A model generated the notes under the pieces. That model did no database searches. It saw nothing but the letters and a program-made list of their open reading frames with translations, and was not told where the DNA came from. DNA of 41,533 nucleotides from Parcubacteria group bacterium GW2011_GWD2_42_14 (GTDB lineage: Bacteria > Patescibacteriota > Minisyncoccia > Phycocordibacterales > UBA12088): NCBI GenBank assembly GCA_000998045.1, contig LCCS01000013.1, positions 1 to 41,533 on the forward strand, written 5' to 3'. Position numbers and translations under genes: made by a program. Each line of letters starts with the position of its first letter. Position 1 is the first letter of the stretch. Positions 6,937 to 14,382 of this stretch are shown here, one piece after another.

Positions 6937-7107
6937 TCTTACATAAACGGATGCGACCTAATTTTTAAGGAGCACCGCGACTATAAAAATGGAAATACTC
7001 TTGTGGTGTAGTTCTAGGAAAACGAACAAAATGGAGTGAGCTGTACATGTCGTACAGTGAACGACATTTTGTGAAGTTTGACAAAGAAATACACTGTTTA
7101 TGTAAGA
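6937..7107. repeat. dispersed repeat family B, copy 4 (longest)
   Basis: Perfect 12-bp terminal inverted repeats TCTTACATAAAC (6937-6948) and GTTTATGTAAGA (7096-7107). The core GATGCGACCTAATTTTTAA is shared with copy 2 (inverted). An additional nested hairpin ACAAAATG/CATTTTGT with CTGTAC/GTACAG lies inside. There is no ORF. Confidence 0.75.
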
Positions 7108-7149
7108 ACTAGTGTGTAAAAACGCACACAGAGAAACCCTCCTGTGCGG

Positions 7150-7155
7150 TATACT
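7150..7155 (+). promoter_or_regulatory. -10 box of the export operon
   Basis: TATACT ends 10 nt before the ATG at 7166, right behind repeat copy 4. The predicted transcript has almost no leader. Confidence 0.45.
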
Positions 7156-7165
7156 GACAGTACTC

Positions 7166-8746
7166 ATGAAAATGCGGACAAAGATGTATGTGTTTCTTTT
7201 TGTGCTTGTGCTCGGAGCTATTTTTTGGATGACTCGAGATTCGGGCAACGACACACCGAGTTTTGAAGCAGTCAAAGTAGAACGTGGTCAGGTATACAAT
7301 GATGTTTCAGTTACAGGACATGTTGAACCCACCACACGAATGACACTCGCTTTTTCAACGGGTGGACGTTTGGAACATTTAGCGATAGAAGAGGGGACTC
7401 AAGTTGAAAAAAATACTCGTATTGCAGTACTTGACACAGGCACGTCGGAATATGCAGTACAAGAAGCTGAAGCACGTTTGGCAGGCGAACAAGCAAAGTT
7501 GAAAGAATTACTTGCACCGCTACGCTATGAAGAGAAGGCGTTGAAAGATGAGTCTGTGATACAGGCAGAAAGGGCTCTTACCCAAACCCAAGAGACCTCC
7601 CGCGCGGTACTCGAGAGAGCGTTTGTGTACGCAGACGATGCTATACATGAAAAAGCTGATGAACTTTTTGAAATGAAAAAATCCACGAGTCCTGAGCTTG
7701 GAGTGGCGTTTACCTATGGCACTACCAAGTACTATCTCAAGGCAGATGAAGCAACGAAGCTTGAGCTTACTGAAAAGCGTAAAGAGATTGAAACGCTTCT
7801 TATGAATATGAAAACACGCGCAAGTGATACCACAGTACCAGTCGACGAGGCATTATTGGCGACAAGTCGTGACCTACTCTACATTGAAGATTTTCTGACT
7901 ACCTTGGCGAAAGTTATCAATGACTATGCAGCAAGTGATACCTATGATCAAACAGTGTATGAGACCTTTCAAACCTCTATCACAGGAGCGCGTACTGCGG
8001 TAAGTACCGTGCGTGGAGAGGTCCTCACTTCCCATACTGCCTTACTTTCTGCAGAGGCATCACTCTCACTCGCTCTCCGAGACCTTGAGCTCTCTGAAGC
8101 AGGTGTGTCCGATGAGACAATTTCTGTACAGGAGGCTATGGTGGCGACTGCACTTGCAGGGTTGAATAAGACGACAAAGCAACTTGGAGATAGTGTGCTC
8201 AATGCCCCCCGAGCGGGGGTAGTATCAAAAGTATTTTTTGAGTCAGGAGAAATGGTGACTCCCTACGAACCTATTGCCGAGCTTATTACAGAGGGAACGT
8301 TTGAAGTAGAGGCGTATATACCGGAAGCAGATATTGCTCGCGTTAAACTTGGTGACTCCTGCACGATTACCTTTGACGCATTTGAGAGAGGGGACGTGTT
8401 TAATGCAGAGGTTGTTAGGATAGCACTTTCTGAGACCATACGAGATGGCGTACCAACCTACAAGACCACACTTAGACTCACTGACGCAGAATTGGAGGAT
8501 GTTCAGATTCGTCCAGGGATGACTGCCGATATTGAGATACGTACTGACATGCGCAAAGATGTACTCTTTGTACCCATACGTAGTGTGTTGCGAAAGGGGT
8601 CCCAGAGTTACGTGCGTGTTTTCTCTGATGGTATTTTCACTGAGAAAAATATTGAAATCGGATTACGTGGTTCAGAAGGAACTGTAGAAGTTACCTCAGG
8701 GTTAGAAGAAGGTGAAGAAATTGTTCTGTATGTTGAAGAAGCGTGA
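7166..8746 (+). CDS. periplasmic adaptor (MacA/HlyD-type membrane fusion protein)
   Basis: This protein of about 526 residues has an N-terminal membrane anchor (MYVFLFVLVLGAIFW), then a barrel-sandwich/lipoyl half (VSVTGHVEPTTRMTLAFSTGGRL, VLDTGTSEYAV). A long helical hairpin of about 250 residues follows, then the second lipoyl half (LNAPRAGVVSKVFFESGEMV) and beta-barrel and membrane-proximal domains ending in VTSGLEEGEEIVLYVEEA. It would couple the ABC transporter encoded next to an extracytoplasmic exit path. The start at 7166 was chosen over 7112 because the upstream codons lie across the -10 box. Its TGA stop is the left base of intercistronic hairpin copy 1. Confidence 0.85.
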   Translation: MKMRTKMYVFLFVLVLGAIFWMTRDSGNDTPSFEAVKVERGQVYNDVSVTGHVEPTTRMTLAFSTGGRLEHLAIEEGTQVEKNTRIAVLDTGTSEYAVQEAEARLAGEQAKLKELLAPLRYEEKALKDESVIQAERALTQTQETSRAVLERAFVYADDAIHEKADELFEMKKSTSPELGVAFTYGTTKYYLKADEATKLELTEKRKEIETLLMNMKTRASDTTVPVDEALLATSRDLLYIEDFLTTLAKVINDYAASDTYDQTVYETFQTSITGARTAVSTVRGEVLTSHTALLSAEASLSLALRDLELSEAGVSDETISVQEAMVATALAGLNKTTKQLGDSVLNAPRAGVVSKVFFESGEMVTPYEPIAELITEGTFEVEAYIPEADIARVKLGDSCTITFDAFERGDVFNAEVVRIALSETIRDGVPTYKTTLRLTDAELEDVQIRPGMTADIEIRTDMRKDVLFVPIRSVLRKGSQSYVRVFSDGIFTEKNIEIGLRGSEGTVEVTSGLEEGEEIVLYVEEA

Positions 8747-8864
8747 TCCCGTTAGAGACTAAAACGGTATTGTTTCTGAAAGTAGTAAAATATGGAGTAT
8801 GGTAACTGTACAGACAATTAATAATCTAACCGACGGTCACTCCGTGACCTGTCTCTAACGGGAT
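8746..8864 (+). repeat. stop-to-start hairpin element, copy 1
   Basis: The 14-bp terminal stem ATCCCGTTAGAGAC (8746-8759) / GTCTCTAACGGGAT (8851-8864) begins with the last base of the upstream TGA stop and ends with the A and T of the downstream ATG. The loop holds a second hairpin GGTCAC-TCC-GTGACC. The 3' half is nearly identical in copies 2 and 3, while the 5' half varies. Confidence 0.85.
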
Positions 8865-9537
8865 GACCCCTCTTATTGAGGTAGTTGACCTCGTAAAAAC
8901 ATATACGGACGGTACGCAAGCACTTCGAGGAGCCAGTTTTGTGATACAAGAAGGTGAGTTTGTTGCGATTATGGGACCTTCGGGGTCTGGAAAATCAACA
9001 TTGTTGCATATTCTGGGTTTCCTAGATCCACAAACCTCGGGTATCTACAAATTTACAGGAAAGCTTTTTCAGGATTTTACGCCGTCAGAACTTGCTCGTG
9101 TACGCAACGAAGAGCTTGGTTTTGTCTTTCAGCAATTTAACCTCATGCCACGTCAAACGGTACTGGAAAATATCTACATGCCCTTGTACTACTCCTCGGT
9201 GCCTAAAAAGGAATGGCGTACTCGTGCAGAAAAAGTCGTAGCACAAGTAGGGCTTTCACATCGGATAGACCATGAGGCATATACCCTGTCAGGTGGCGAG
9301 AAACAACGTGTCGCCATTGCGCGTGCTCTTATCAACAAACCAAAGCTTATTTTTGCAGACGAGCCGACAGGTAATCTTGATACAAAATCCGGAACGGATG
9401 TTATGGAACTTCTCAAGGCACTGCATACTCTTGGTCATACCATTATCTTGATTACTCACGATCAAAAAATAGCGAACCATGCACGACGGATGCTATTCAT
9501 TCAGGATGGTAGACTTCAGAGTGATACAGAAATATGA
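8863..9537 (+). CDS. ABC transporter ATP-binding protein (MacB/LolD type)
   Basis: This 224-residue ABC ATPase has Walker [10 protein letters not shown] near residue 38, Q-loop in [12 protein letters not shown], signature [15 protein letters not shown] near 143, Walker [13 protein letters not shown] and the H-loop LITHD. The Q-loop-adjacent [10 protein letters not shown] and GNLD features match the LolD/MacB/FtsE subgroup. It works with the adaptor upstream and the permease at 9781, probably in export or mechanotransmission. Its ATG is the right base of hairpin copy 1 and its TGA the left base of copy 2; no Shine-Dalgarno site is present. Confidence 0.92.
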   Translation: MTPLIEVVDLVKTYTDGTQALRGASFVIQEGEFVAIMGPSGSGKSTLLHILGFLDPQTSGIYKFTGKLFQDFTPSELARVRNEELGFVFQQFNLMPRQTVLENIYMPLYYSSVPKKEWRTRAEKVVAQVGLSHRIDHEAYTLSGGEKQRVAIARALINKPKLIFADEPTGNLDTKSGTDVMELLKALHTLGHTIILITHDQKIANHARRMLFIQDGRLQSDTEI

Positions 9538-9658
9538 GTCCCGTTAGAGACGAGAATAATTTATCTTTCTTGTGATGGTTCAAATATATACTATGATAAA
9601 AATACCAACCATTATTAATCTAACCGACGGTCACTCCGTGACCTGTCTCTAACGGGAT
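9538..9658 (+). repeat. stop-to-start hairpin element, copy 2
   Basis: The stem TCCCGTTAGAGAC (9539-9551) / GTCTCTAACGGGA (9645-9657), plus a G-T pair at the base, starts one base after the ATPase stop codon. The right end provides an ATGA at 9657-9660, i.e. a start and a stop overlapping with no gene between, followed at once by copy 3. Confidence 0.85.
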
Positions 9659-9660
9659 GA

Positions 9661-9782
9661 GTCCCGTTAGAGACCAAAACAGTATGGAGTCTGAATGTGT
9701 TTTAATATAAAGGAATATGATACATGTACCGATAATTAATAATTTAACCGACGGTCACTTCGTGACCTGTCTCTAACGGGAT
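9661..9782 (+). repeat. stop-to-start hairpin element, copy 3
   Basis: Same family: stem TCCCGTTAGAGAC (9662-9674) / GTCTCTAACGGGA (9769-9781), with a G-T pair outside. The internal hairpin is GGTCAC-TTC-GTGACC. It begins right after the TGA at 9658-9660, and its last paired A is the A of the permease ATG. Confidence 0.85.
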
Positions 9783-11025
9783 GAGAATACTCAACTCATT
9801 TGAACTTGCGGTACATGGATTGAAGACGAAACCTTCAAGGACATTTTTGACGCTACTCGGAGTTGCTATTGGTGTGGCCGCAGTTATTATCGTTGCTTCA
9901 CTTGGAGCAGGGACCCAAGCACTTGTCTTAGATGAAATCAGTGGACTTGGTGCAGACATAATGGCAGTGCAACCAGGGGGAGAACCGGAAAGTTTGGCGG
10001 ATATTACGAATGTGCTTTTTGCTGAAAACCTCACACAAGAAGACATTGATGCAATTTTGCGGAAAGAAAATGTACCTCATGCGGTAAGTGCTTCACCTTT
10101 TGTTATGGTGTCAGGGGCAGTCTCATATGGGAATGAGAGCTACGTGCCACAAATCATAGGAGCTGAAGCAGAAACATACACCGATATTTTCGACATCTAT
10201 CCGTCTGAGGGAATAATGTTTGGAGAGGATGCAATAAAAGAAAAATCATCTGTTGCGGTCATTGGATATACTGTGCAAACAGAACTATTTGGACAAATGT
10301 CTGGACTCGGAGAAAGAATAACAATAAAAGGTAGAAAATTTCGTGTGGTGGGCGTGCTGCCCAAAACAGGACAAGTAGCATTTAACGATGTTGATACGCT
10401 TGTACTTATCCCATACACCACCGCTCAGACATATCTTACAGGGACATCACATTTTAACGAGTTTTTGGTTCGAGTAGATGATCCTGCAAATCTTGCTCGT
10501 ACAGAGAAGGATGTAGAGCTCACCCTTCGCGAAACCCATGAGTTGGAAGAGGGTGAAGAAAATGATTTTGCGGTTCGCACGCCTGCAGCGATGGCAGAAC
10601 AAGTAGGAACCATTCTTCTTTCGCTGACACTGTTCCTCTCTGCTGTCGTTGCAGTAGCGCTCGTTGTTGGGGGAATTGGTATCATGAACATGATGCTCAT
10701 TTCCGTAACAGAGCGGACTCGAGAAATAGGTTTGCGCAAAGCCGTAGGGGCGACCGATGCTGACGTACTCGGACAGTTTTTAATAGAGGCTATGCTCCTC
10801 ACTTTTTTGGGTGGTGCACTCGGCATACTGTTTGGTGCATTGGTGTCATATCTGGCTGGTCTCGGGATAGTCCGGTTCACTGAACTTAACTGGACGTTTC
10901 AGCTACCGTTCTCAACCTCGCTAGGCGCGCTCGTCTTTTCTGTTGTGATTGGTCTTGTTTTTGGGATGTACCCCGCACGAAAAGCTTCCAAAAAGAGTCC
11001 TATGGAGGCTCTGCGGTATGAGTAG
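9781..11025 (+). CDS. ABC transporter permease (MacB/FtsX fold)
   Basis: This 414-residue permease has the MacB-type layout: an N-terminal helix (FLTLLGVAIGVAAVIIVASL) after a short cytoplasmic segment, then an extracytoplasmic MacB_PCD-like domain (residues about 45-275). Three C-terminal helices follow (LTLFLSAVVAVALVVGGIGI, FLIEAMLLTFLGGALGILFG, LGALVFSVVIGLVFGMYPA). The conserved ERTREIGLRKAVGA and the terminal PARKASKKSPMEALRYE are typical. It pairs with the ATPase at 8863 and the adaptor at 7166. Its ATG overlaps the end of hairpin copy 3 and there is no Shine-Dalgarno site. Confidence 0.9.
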   Translation: MRILNSFELAVHGLKTKPSRTFLTLLGVAIGVAAVIIVASLGAGTQALVLDEISGLGADIMAVQPGGEPESLADITNVLFAENLTQEDIDAILRKENVPHAVSASPFVMVSGAVSYGNESYVPQIIGAEAETYTDIFDIYPSEGIMFGEDAIKEKSSVAVIGYTVQTELFGQMSGLGERITIKGRKFRVVGVLPKTGQVAFNDVDTLVLIPYTTAQTYLTGTSHFNEFLVRVDDPANLARTEKDVELTLRETHELEEGEENDFAVRTPAAMAEQVGTILLSLTLFLSAVVAVALVVGGIGIMNMMLISVTERTREIGLRKAVGATDADVLGQFLIEAMLLTFLGGALGILFGALVSYLAGLGIVRFTELNWTFQLPFSTSLGALVFSVVIGLVFGMYPARKASKKSPMEALRYE

Positions 11026-11065
11026 TCACATAATTCTTGTGATGATTTTAAAGGTAACCGCTTTC

Positions 11066-11120
11066 ATGCGGGGCATGCCCCGCATAAACCCCGTACCGAG
11101 CTATGCTCTGGTACCGGGGC
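11066..11120. repeat. two GC-rich hairpins behind the permease gene
   Basis: A perfect 20-bp palindrome at 11066-11085 (centre GGGGCATGCCCC) is followed by a hairpin CCCCGTACCGAG (11089-11100) / CTCTGGTACCGGGG (11106-11119). A related but changed hairpin occurs at 19305-19340. Confidence 0.65.
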
Positions 11121-11167
11121 GAAAAGCTTCCAGGAAAAGTCCCATGGAGGCTTTGCGGTATGAATAA
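11120..11167 (+). pseudogene. remnant 3' end of a second MacB-type permease gene
   Basis: These 48 nt align without gaps to the last 48 nt of the permease gene (10978-11025) with 7 differences. Translated, both read RKAS-K/R-KSPMEALRYE and stop. Four of the codon changes are silent, the stop changes from TAG to TAA, and only one residue changes (Lys to Arg). This points to a former full paralogue that was deleted except for its tail. Confidence 0.7.
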
Positions 11168-11290
11168 GTCCGAAGGGTAGTAACGAGTAAGGCGAGTAAC
11201 GAGTAACGAGTTGGAAAAAGTTCCAAGTTCACAGTTCCTAGTTCGAAAAAAGAAAACGAGTTCTGAGTTGCGAGTAAAGAAGCCTGTGGA
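11168..11290. repeat. ACTCG-type interspersed repeat (inverted orientation)
   Basis: Degenerate 6-10-nt units such as CGAGTAACGAGTAA and GAGTTCTGAGTTGCGAGTAA. Blocks of 19-20 nt recur as reverse complements at 20937-20990, and related units lie at 20477-20540. There is no ORF. Confidence 0.65.
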
Positions 11291-11375
11291 AAATGACGCG
11301 AAGAAAAAGTTTTATCTTGAAAAAAAGAATACACCGCAGAATTTTCCACGGTGTAGATAGAGAATAAATGAAAAA

Positions 11376-11636
11376 CTACTCTGTGAGATATAGACAGGGA
11401 GGATATTGCCCTGGAAAAGTTGATGACCAAAAGGTCCAACTATTTCCGTGGAATGTATTAAGCCACATCTTCCCATACGTGGTTTGGCGCCAAACGAAGC
11501 CAATCTTTGTTCGGAGCCACATCCACGAATCACCACACATGAGCCAGTTAAACCCTTCTGATGTTGAGAGCCATGCCTGACCCTCAGGTGTCGAAAGCCA
11601 TTCTTGTCCTTCCATGGTGCTCAGTTTCCGATACAT
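11376..11636 (-). CDS. small tryptophan nonapeptide-repeat protein
   Basis: This 86-residue protein is built almost wholly of a 9-residue unit L-x-T-x-x-G-x-x-W. Successive units read LSTMEGQEW, LSTPEGQAW, LSTSEGFNW, LMCGDSWMW, LRTKIGFVW, RQTTYGKMW and LNTFHGNSW. There is no signal peptide or membrane helix. The start ATG at 11636 follows a strong AGGAGG (11646-11651 on the minus strand) and a TTGACA promoter, so it is well supported even though it is antisense to a plus-strand open frame. I do not recognise the family. A repeat of this period could form a stacked beta or short-turn structure; that is inference. Confidence 0.75.
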   Translation of the reverse strand: MYRKLSTMEGQEWLSTPEGQAWLSTSEGFNWLMCGDSWMWLRTKIGFVWRQTTYGKMWLNTFHGNSWTFWSSTFPGQYPPCLYLTE

Positions 11637-11645
11637 AGGCAAGTT

Positions 11646-11651
11646 CCTCCT
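11646..11651 (-). promoter_or_regulatory. strong Shine-Dalgarno site for the nonapeptide-repeat gene
   Basis: AGGAGG on the minus strand, 9 nt before the ATG at 11636. It decides that the minus-strand frame is the real gene here and fixes its start. Confidence 0.8.
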
Positions 11652-11702
11652 TCATCCTTTTGTTTCTATAATTTCTTGGTATCGTTGAAGGTTTCTAATT
11701 TT

Positions 11703-11731
11703 TATTAAATCAGATTTTGATATTTTGTCAA
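11703..11731 (-). promoter_or_regulatory. promoter of the nonapeptide-repeat gene
   Basis: On the minus strand a consensus TTGACA (11731-11726) is followed after 17 nt by TTAATA (11708-11703), about 70 nt ahead of the start codon. Confidence 0.55.
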
Positions 11732-11801
11732 CTAATTTTAGTAATTCTATTCCCCCCGCGTTGTCACAATTTAAATGCTTTTTATGTTACTGTATTCAGA
11801 T

Positions 11802-12218
11802 ATGAAGGAAGTAGCTAGTGGATGTATACCGTGGAGACGGATGAAAAACGGAACTGTTGAGGTTCTAATGGTTTTGCGAACTGGTGGGTACTGGGAGTTT
11901 CCAAAGGGCAAACAAGAAAAAGGGGAGACGGACGGAGAAACAGCATTACGAGAGCTTAAGGAAGAAACAAATCTAAAAGGCGAGTTGTCCACCGAGCACC
12001 CTATTTCTCTAAAGTATTCCTTTTCTCGAAACGGGGTGAAGGTAGACAAACAGGTGAAGTTTTTTATGTGTGAAGTAGGTTTGAAGTCAAAAGTGTCTAT
12101 AGAAAAGAAAGAAGTGACGGACTACATTTGGTTACCTGTTGAGGATATTGAACAAAAAGCGACCTATCCCCAAGTGAAAGAAGCAGCTCGTGAGGCTTGT
12201 AAACGTCTGTCTGTTTGA
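11802..12218 (+). CDS. Nudix hydrolase
   Basis: This 138-residue single Nudix domain has the box GKQEKGETDGETALRELKEE followed by TNL, matching GX5EX7REUXEEXGU except that the final glycine position is Asn. The N-terminal strand (ASGCIPWRR) and LRTGGYWEFPKGK fit the MutT/Ap4A-hydrolase-like group. It would cleave a nucleoside-diphosphate-linked substrate such as oxidised dNTP or Ap4A. The start at 11802 (MKEVASG) is preferred to 11775 because the extra residues are hydrophobic and atypical. It is divergent from the nonapeptide-repeat gene. Confidence 0.88.
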   Translation: MKEVASGCIPWRRMKNGTVEVLMVLRTGGYWEFPKGKQEKGETDGETALRELKEETNLKGELSTEHPISLKYSFSRNGVKVDKQVKFFMCEVGLKSKVSIEKKEVTDYIWLPVEDIEQKATYPQVKEAAREACKRLSV

Positions 12219-12243
12219 TGTATTGGGAAGAATGTATTAGGAT

Positions 12244-12383
12244 AGGGCTTACGCAAACGACGCACCACCCCAGTACCACAAAGTTTCGCAATGGGTACGG
12301 GGCAGGCAGGAGTACTTAGGGTCATAAGAAAAATTGGTCGCATTTCCTTGTTGTACTGCACATTCGCTTGCGAAAGTCCTATA
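12244..12383. repeat. dispersed repeat family B, copy 3
   Basis: It starts with GGGCTTACGCAAACGACG and ends in GCTTGCGAAAGTCC, which are imperfect inverted repeats (11 of 14). The core GGTCGCATTTCCTTGTTG at 12337-12354 matches copies 1 and 2. It lies between the Nudix gene and tRNA-Thr. Confidence 0.65.
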
Positions 12384-12413
12384 AGATACAGAAGGTTCTC
12401 TTGAGCAGAACAT

Positions 12414-12486
12414 GCCGTTGTAGCTCAGTTGGTAGAGCGCATCCATGGTAAGGATGAGGTCCCCAGTTCAATCCTGGGCAACGGCT
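12414..12486 (+). tRNA. tRNA-Thr (GGT)
   Basis: Acceptor GCCGTTG/CAACGGC, D stem GCTC/GAGC, anticodon stem CATCC/GGATG with loop ATGGTAA (anticodon GGT), T stem CCCAG/CTGGG, discriminator T. CCA is not encoded. Confidence 0.95.
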
Positions 12487-12490
12487 CATT

Positions 12491-12528
12491 AAATACTAGT
12501 ACTAATTCTAGTACTACTACTAGTATTT
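12491..12528. repeat. hairpin between the two tRNA-Thr genes
   Basis: AAATACTAGTA (12491-12501) pairs perfectly with TACTAGTATTT (12518-12528). It is built from ACTAGT/TAGTAC units. It may be a processing site in a shared tRNA transcript. Confidence 0.6.
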
Positions 12529-12539
12529 AGTATAGTCAC

Positions 12540-12612
12540 GCCGTCTTAGCTCAGTTGGTAGAGCATTGCACTCGTAACGCAAAGGTCCCGAGTTCGATCC
12601 TCGGAGACGGCT
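12540..12612 (+). tRNA. tRNA-Thr (CGT)
   Basis: Acceptor GCCGTCT/AGACGGC, D stem GCTC/GAGC, anticodon stem TTGCA/CGCAA (last pair A-C mismatched) with loop CTCGTAA (anticodon CGT), T stem CCGAG/CTCGG, discriminator T. CCA is not encoded. It lies 53 nt after tRNA-Thr(GGT), probably in the same transcript. Confidence 0.93.
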
Positions 12613-12619
12613 CACTAAA

Positions 12620-12667
12620 ACATTTTCTCTGGAAAATGTTCGTGCGAGCATGTGTCAAAACACATGC
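12620..12667 (+). promoter_or_regulatory. two hairpins between tRNA-Thr and prfB
   Basis: ACATTTTC-TCTG-GAAAATGT (12620-12639) and GCATGTGT-CAAA-ACACATGC (12648-12667). Neither has a long T-run; they may be processing or weak termination signals before prfB. Confidence 0.5.
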
Positions 12668-12700
12668 TTTAGCAGAAGAAATTTGTGGTAAAGTTGCTAT

Positions 12701-13588
12701 ATGGAAGAAGAAAACACCAAGGCGCACCGTATTACGCAAATCGAGTATGAAATGTGTCAGCCTGACTTTTGGAGTAATCCCGAAAAAGCTCAAGCGTTAA
12801 TCCAAGAACTGCAAGATTTAAAAACTGAAAAAGAGGGTGGTTCACCGTACGACAAGTGCCGAGCCATTATATCCATATATGCAGGAGCAGGTGGTGATGA
12901 TGCAGAGGACTTCGCGAGTATCCTTTTTCGCATGTACCAAAAACTTTTTGAACGAAAAGGATGGGGGTGGCACATACTTCACACACATGAAAACGACCAC
13001 GGTGGGTACCGTAACCTCTCCTTTGAAGTAGATGCGAAGGGCACATTCGGCATCCTAAAACATGAGTACGGCGTTCACCGCTTGGTGCGTATCTCACCGT
13101 TTAATTCAAACGCCAAGCGCCACACGAGTTTTGTACTCGTTGAAGTGCTCCCTGTGATAGAGAAGAAACAGCTTGAAATACCCGAGACGGATCTCGACAT
13201 ATCATTTGCAAAATCAAGTGGCCCAGGTGGGCAAAACGTCAATAAGAGAGAGACTGCAGTTCGTGTGGTACATACACCGACTGGTATCGCCGTTCATGTA
13301 GAAGGCGAGCGTACACAAAATGCAAACAGAGAAAAGGCGTTCGCCCTTATTGAGGCAAAACTTGTGCGTCGTATGGAGGAAGAACGTAAAGAAACGCTTG
13401 CGGAACTTTCGACTGACGCAGGAAAAATAGAGTGGGGTAGCCAGATTCGCTCGTACGTACTCCACCCATACCAGATGATAAAAGACCATAGAACGGGGGT
13501 AGAAACTGCGAAAATAGACGATGTGCTGGAGCGGGGGGAGCTCGATATGTTCCTTGAAGCACCAATTCCTAACGATATTTCACAATAA
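12701..13588 (+). CDS. prfB: peptide chain release factor 2, short form
   Basis: This 295-residue class I release factor reads UAA and UGA stop codons in the ribosomal A site. The codon-recognition SPF motif is in RISPFNSNAKRHTS near residue 128, and the catalytic GGQ is in SSGPGGQNVNKRE near residue 173. Domain 1 is reduced to about 45 residues (QIEYEMCQPDFWSNPEKAQA), against about 110 in typical 365-residue RF2. No internal TGA frameshift site of the usual autoregulated prfB type is present. It is followed by ftsE-ftsX, with a TGgTATACT promoter-like box near 13612. Confidence 0.93.
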   Translation: MEEENTKAHRITQIEYEMCQPDFWSNPEKAQALIQELQDLKTEKEGGSPYDKCRAIISIYAGAGGDDAEDFASILFRMYQKLFERKGWGWHILHTHENDHGGYRNLSFEVDAKGTFGILKHEYGVHRLVRISPFNSNAKRHTSFVLVEVLPVIEKKQLEIPETDLDISFAKSSGPGGQNVNKRETAVRVVHTPTGIAVHVEGERTQNANREKAFALIEAKLVRRMEEERKETLAELSTDAGKIEWGSQIRSYVLHPYQMIKDHRTGVETAKIDDVLERGELDMFLEAPIPNDISQ

Positions 13589-13686
13589 TTGTTACAGGGA
13601 TATATTCTCGTGGTATACTACTTTGCGTACGAGTACGCAGAGTGTGAAAGCATTCTGTTCGGTACCAATCAAGTGCATTCATTCAA

Positions 13687-14367
13687 ATGATTTACTTCGA
13701 TAACGTTTCAAAACACTACACTGATAATTCTGTTGCCCTCCATGAGGTAACGCTCTCCGTCGCCCCAGGTGAATTTGTCTCTATTGTCGGACACTCTGGT
13801 GCTGGGAAAACGACCCTCCTGAAGCTTCTGCTTGCGGAAGAACACCCCACGCAAGGCGCAGTGTATTTTCATTCCACTGATATTCACCAGCTTCGACGTG
13901 CACACCTTACGAAGTACCGTCGTCGTATCGGAACTGTGTTTCAGGACTTCAGACTACTTCCCAATCGTACGACGTATGAAAACATAGCGTTTGCTATGGA
14001 AGCTGCGGGACGTTTGGATGATGAAATAAATGCTGATGTGCCACATGTGCTTGACCTTGTCGACCTTGGAGACAAAATGTGGAACTTCCCGCACGAGCTT
14101 TCAGGGGGAGAACGCCAACGTGTCGGTATTGCACGAGCCATAGTGAACCAGCCAGACGTTATCATTGCGGATGAGCCGACTGGTAACTTAGACCCTATCA
14201 ATACCTACGAGATTGTGCAGATTTTGAAAAAGATTAACGACCTAGGAACGACCGTGGTCTTAACGACGCATAACAAAGGGGTTATTGATTCCCTTGGGAA
14301 GAGAGTGATTACCATGGATTCAGGTCGTATCGTACGCGATGATGCGACAGGCAGATACGTTCTATAA
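13687..14367 (+). CDS. ftsE: cell division ATP-binding protein FtsE
   Basis: This 226-residue ABC ATPase partners FtsX and controls septal peptidoglycan hydrolases. It has Walker A GHSGAGKTTLLKLL, Q-loop FQDFRLLPNRTTYENIAFAM, signature LSGGERQRVGIARAI, Walker [14 protein letters not shown] and the H-loop TTHN. The N-terminal MIYFDNVSKHY and DFRLLPNRT are characteristic of FtsE. The ftsX gene begins 15 nt downstream, so they form an operon. Confidence 0.95.
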   Translation: MIYFDNVSKHYTDNSVALHEVTLSVAPGEFVSIVGHSGAGKTTLLKLLLAEEHPTQGAVYFHSTDIHQLRRAHLTKYRRRIGTVFQDFRLLPNRTTYENIAFAMEAAGRLDDEINADVPHVLDLVDLGDKMWNFPHELSGGERQRVGIARAIVNQPDVIIADEPTGNLDPINTYEIVQILKKINDLGTTVVLTTHNKGVIDSLGKRVITMDSGRIVRDDATGRYVL

Positions 14368-14382
14368 CACTGTACTTAAAGT

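Noticed and set aside
10949-11167. Plus-strand frame ending in the permease-like tail as a real small gene
   Set aside because: The first part is the permease gene in another frame; only the last 16 codons match a protein, as a remnant.
11368-11580. Plus-strand open frame opposite the nonapeptide-repeat gene
   Set aside because: The minus strand has a strong Shine-Dalgarno site, a promoter and a periodic protein repeat; the plus-strand frame has none of these.
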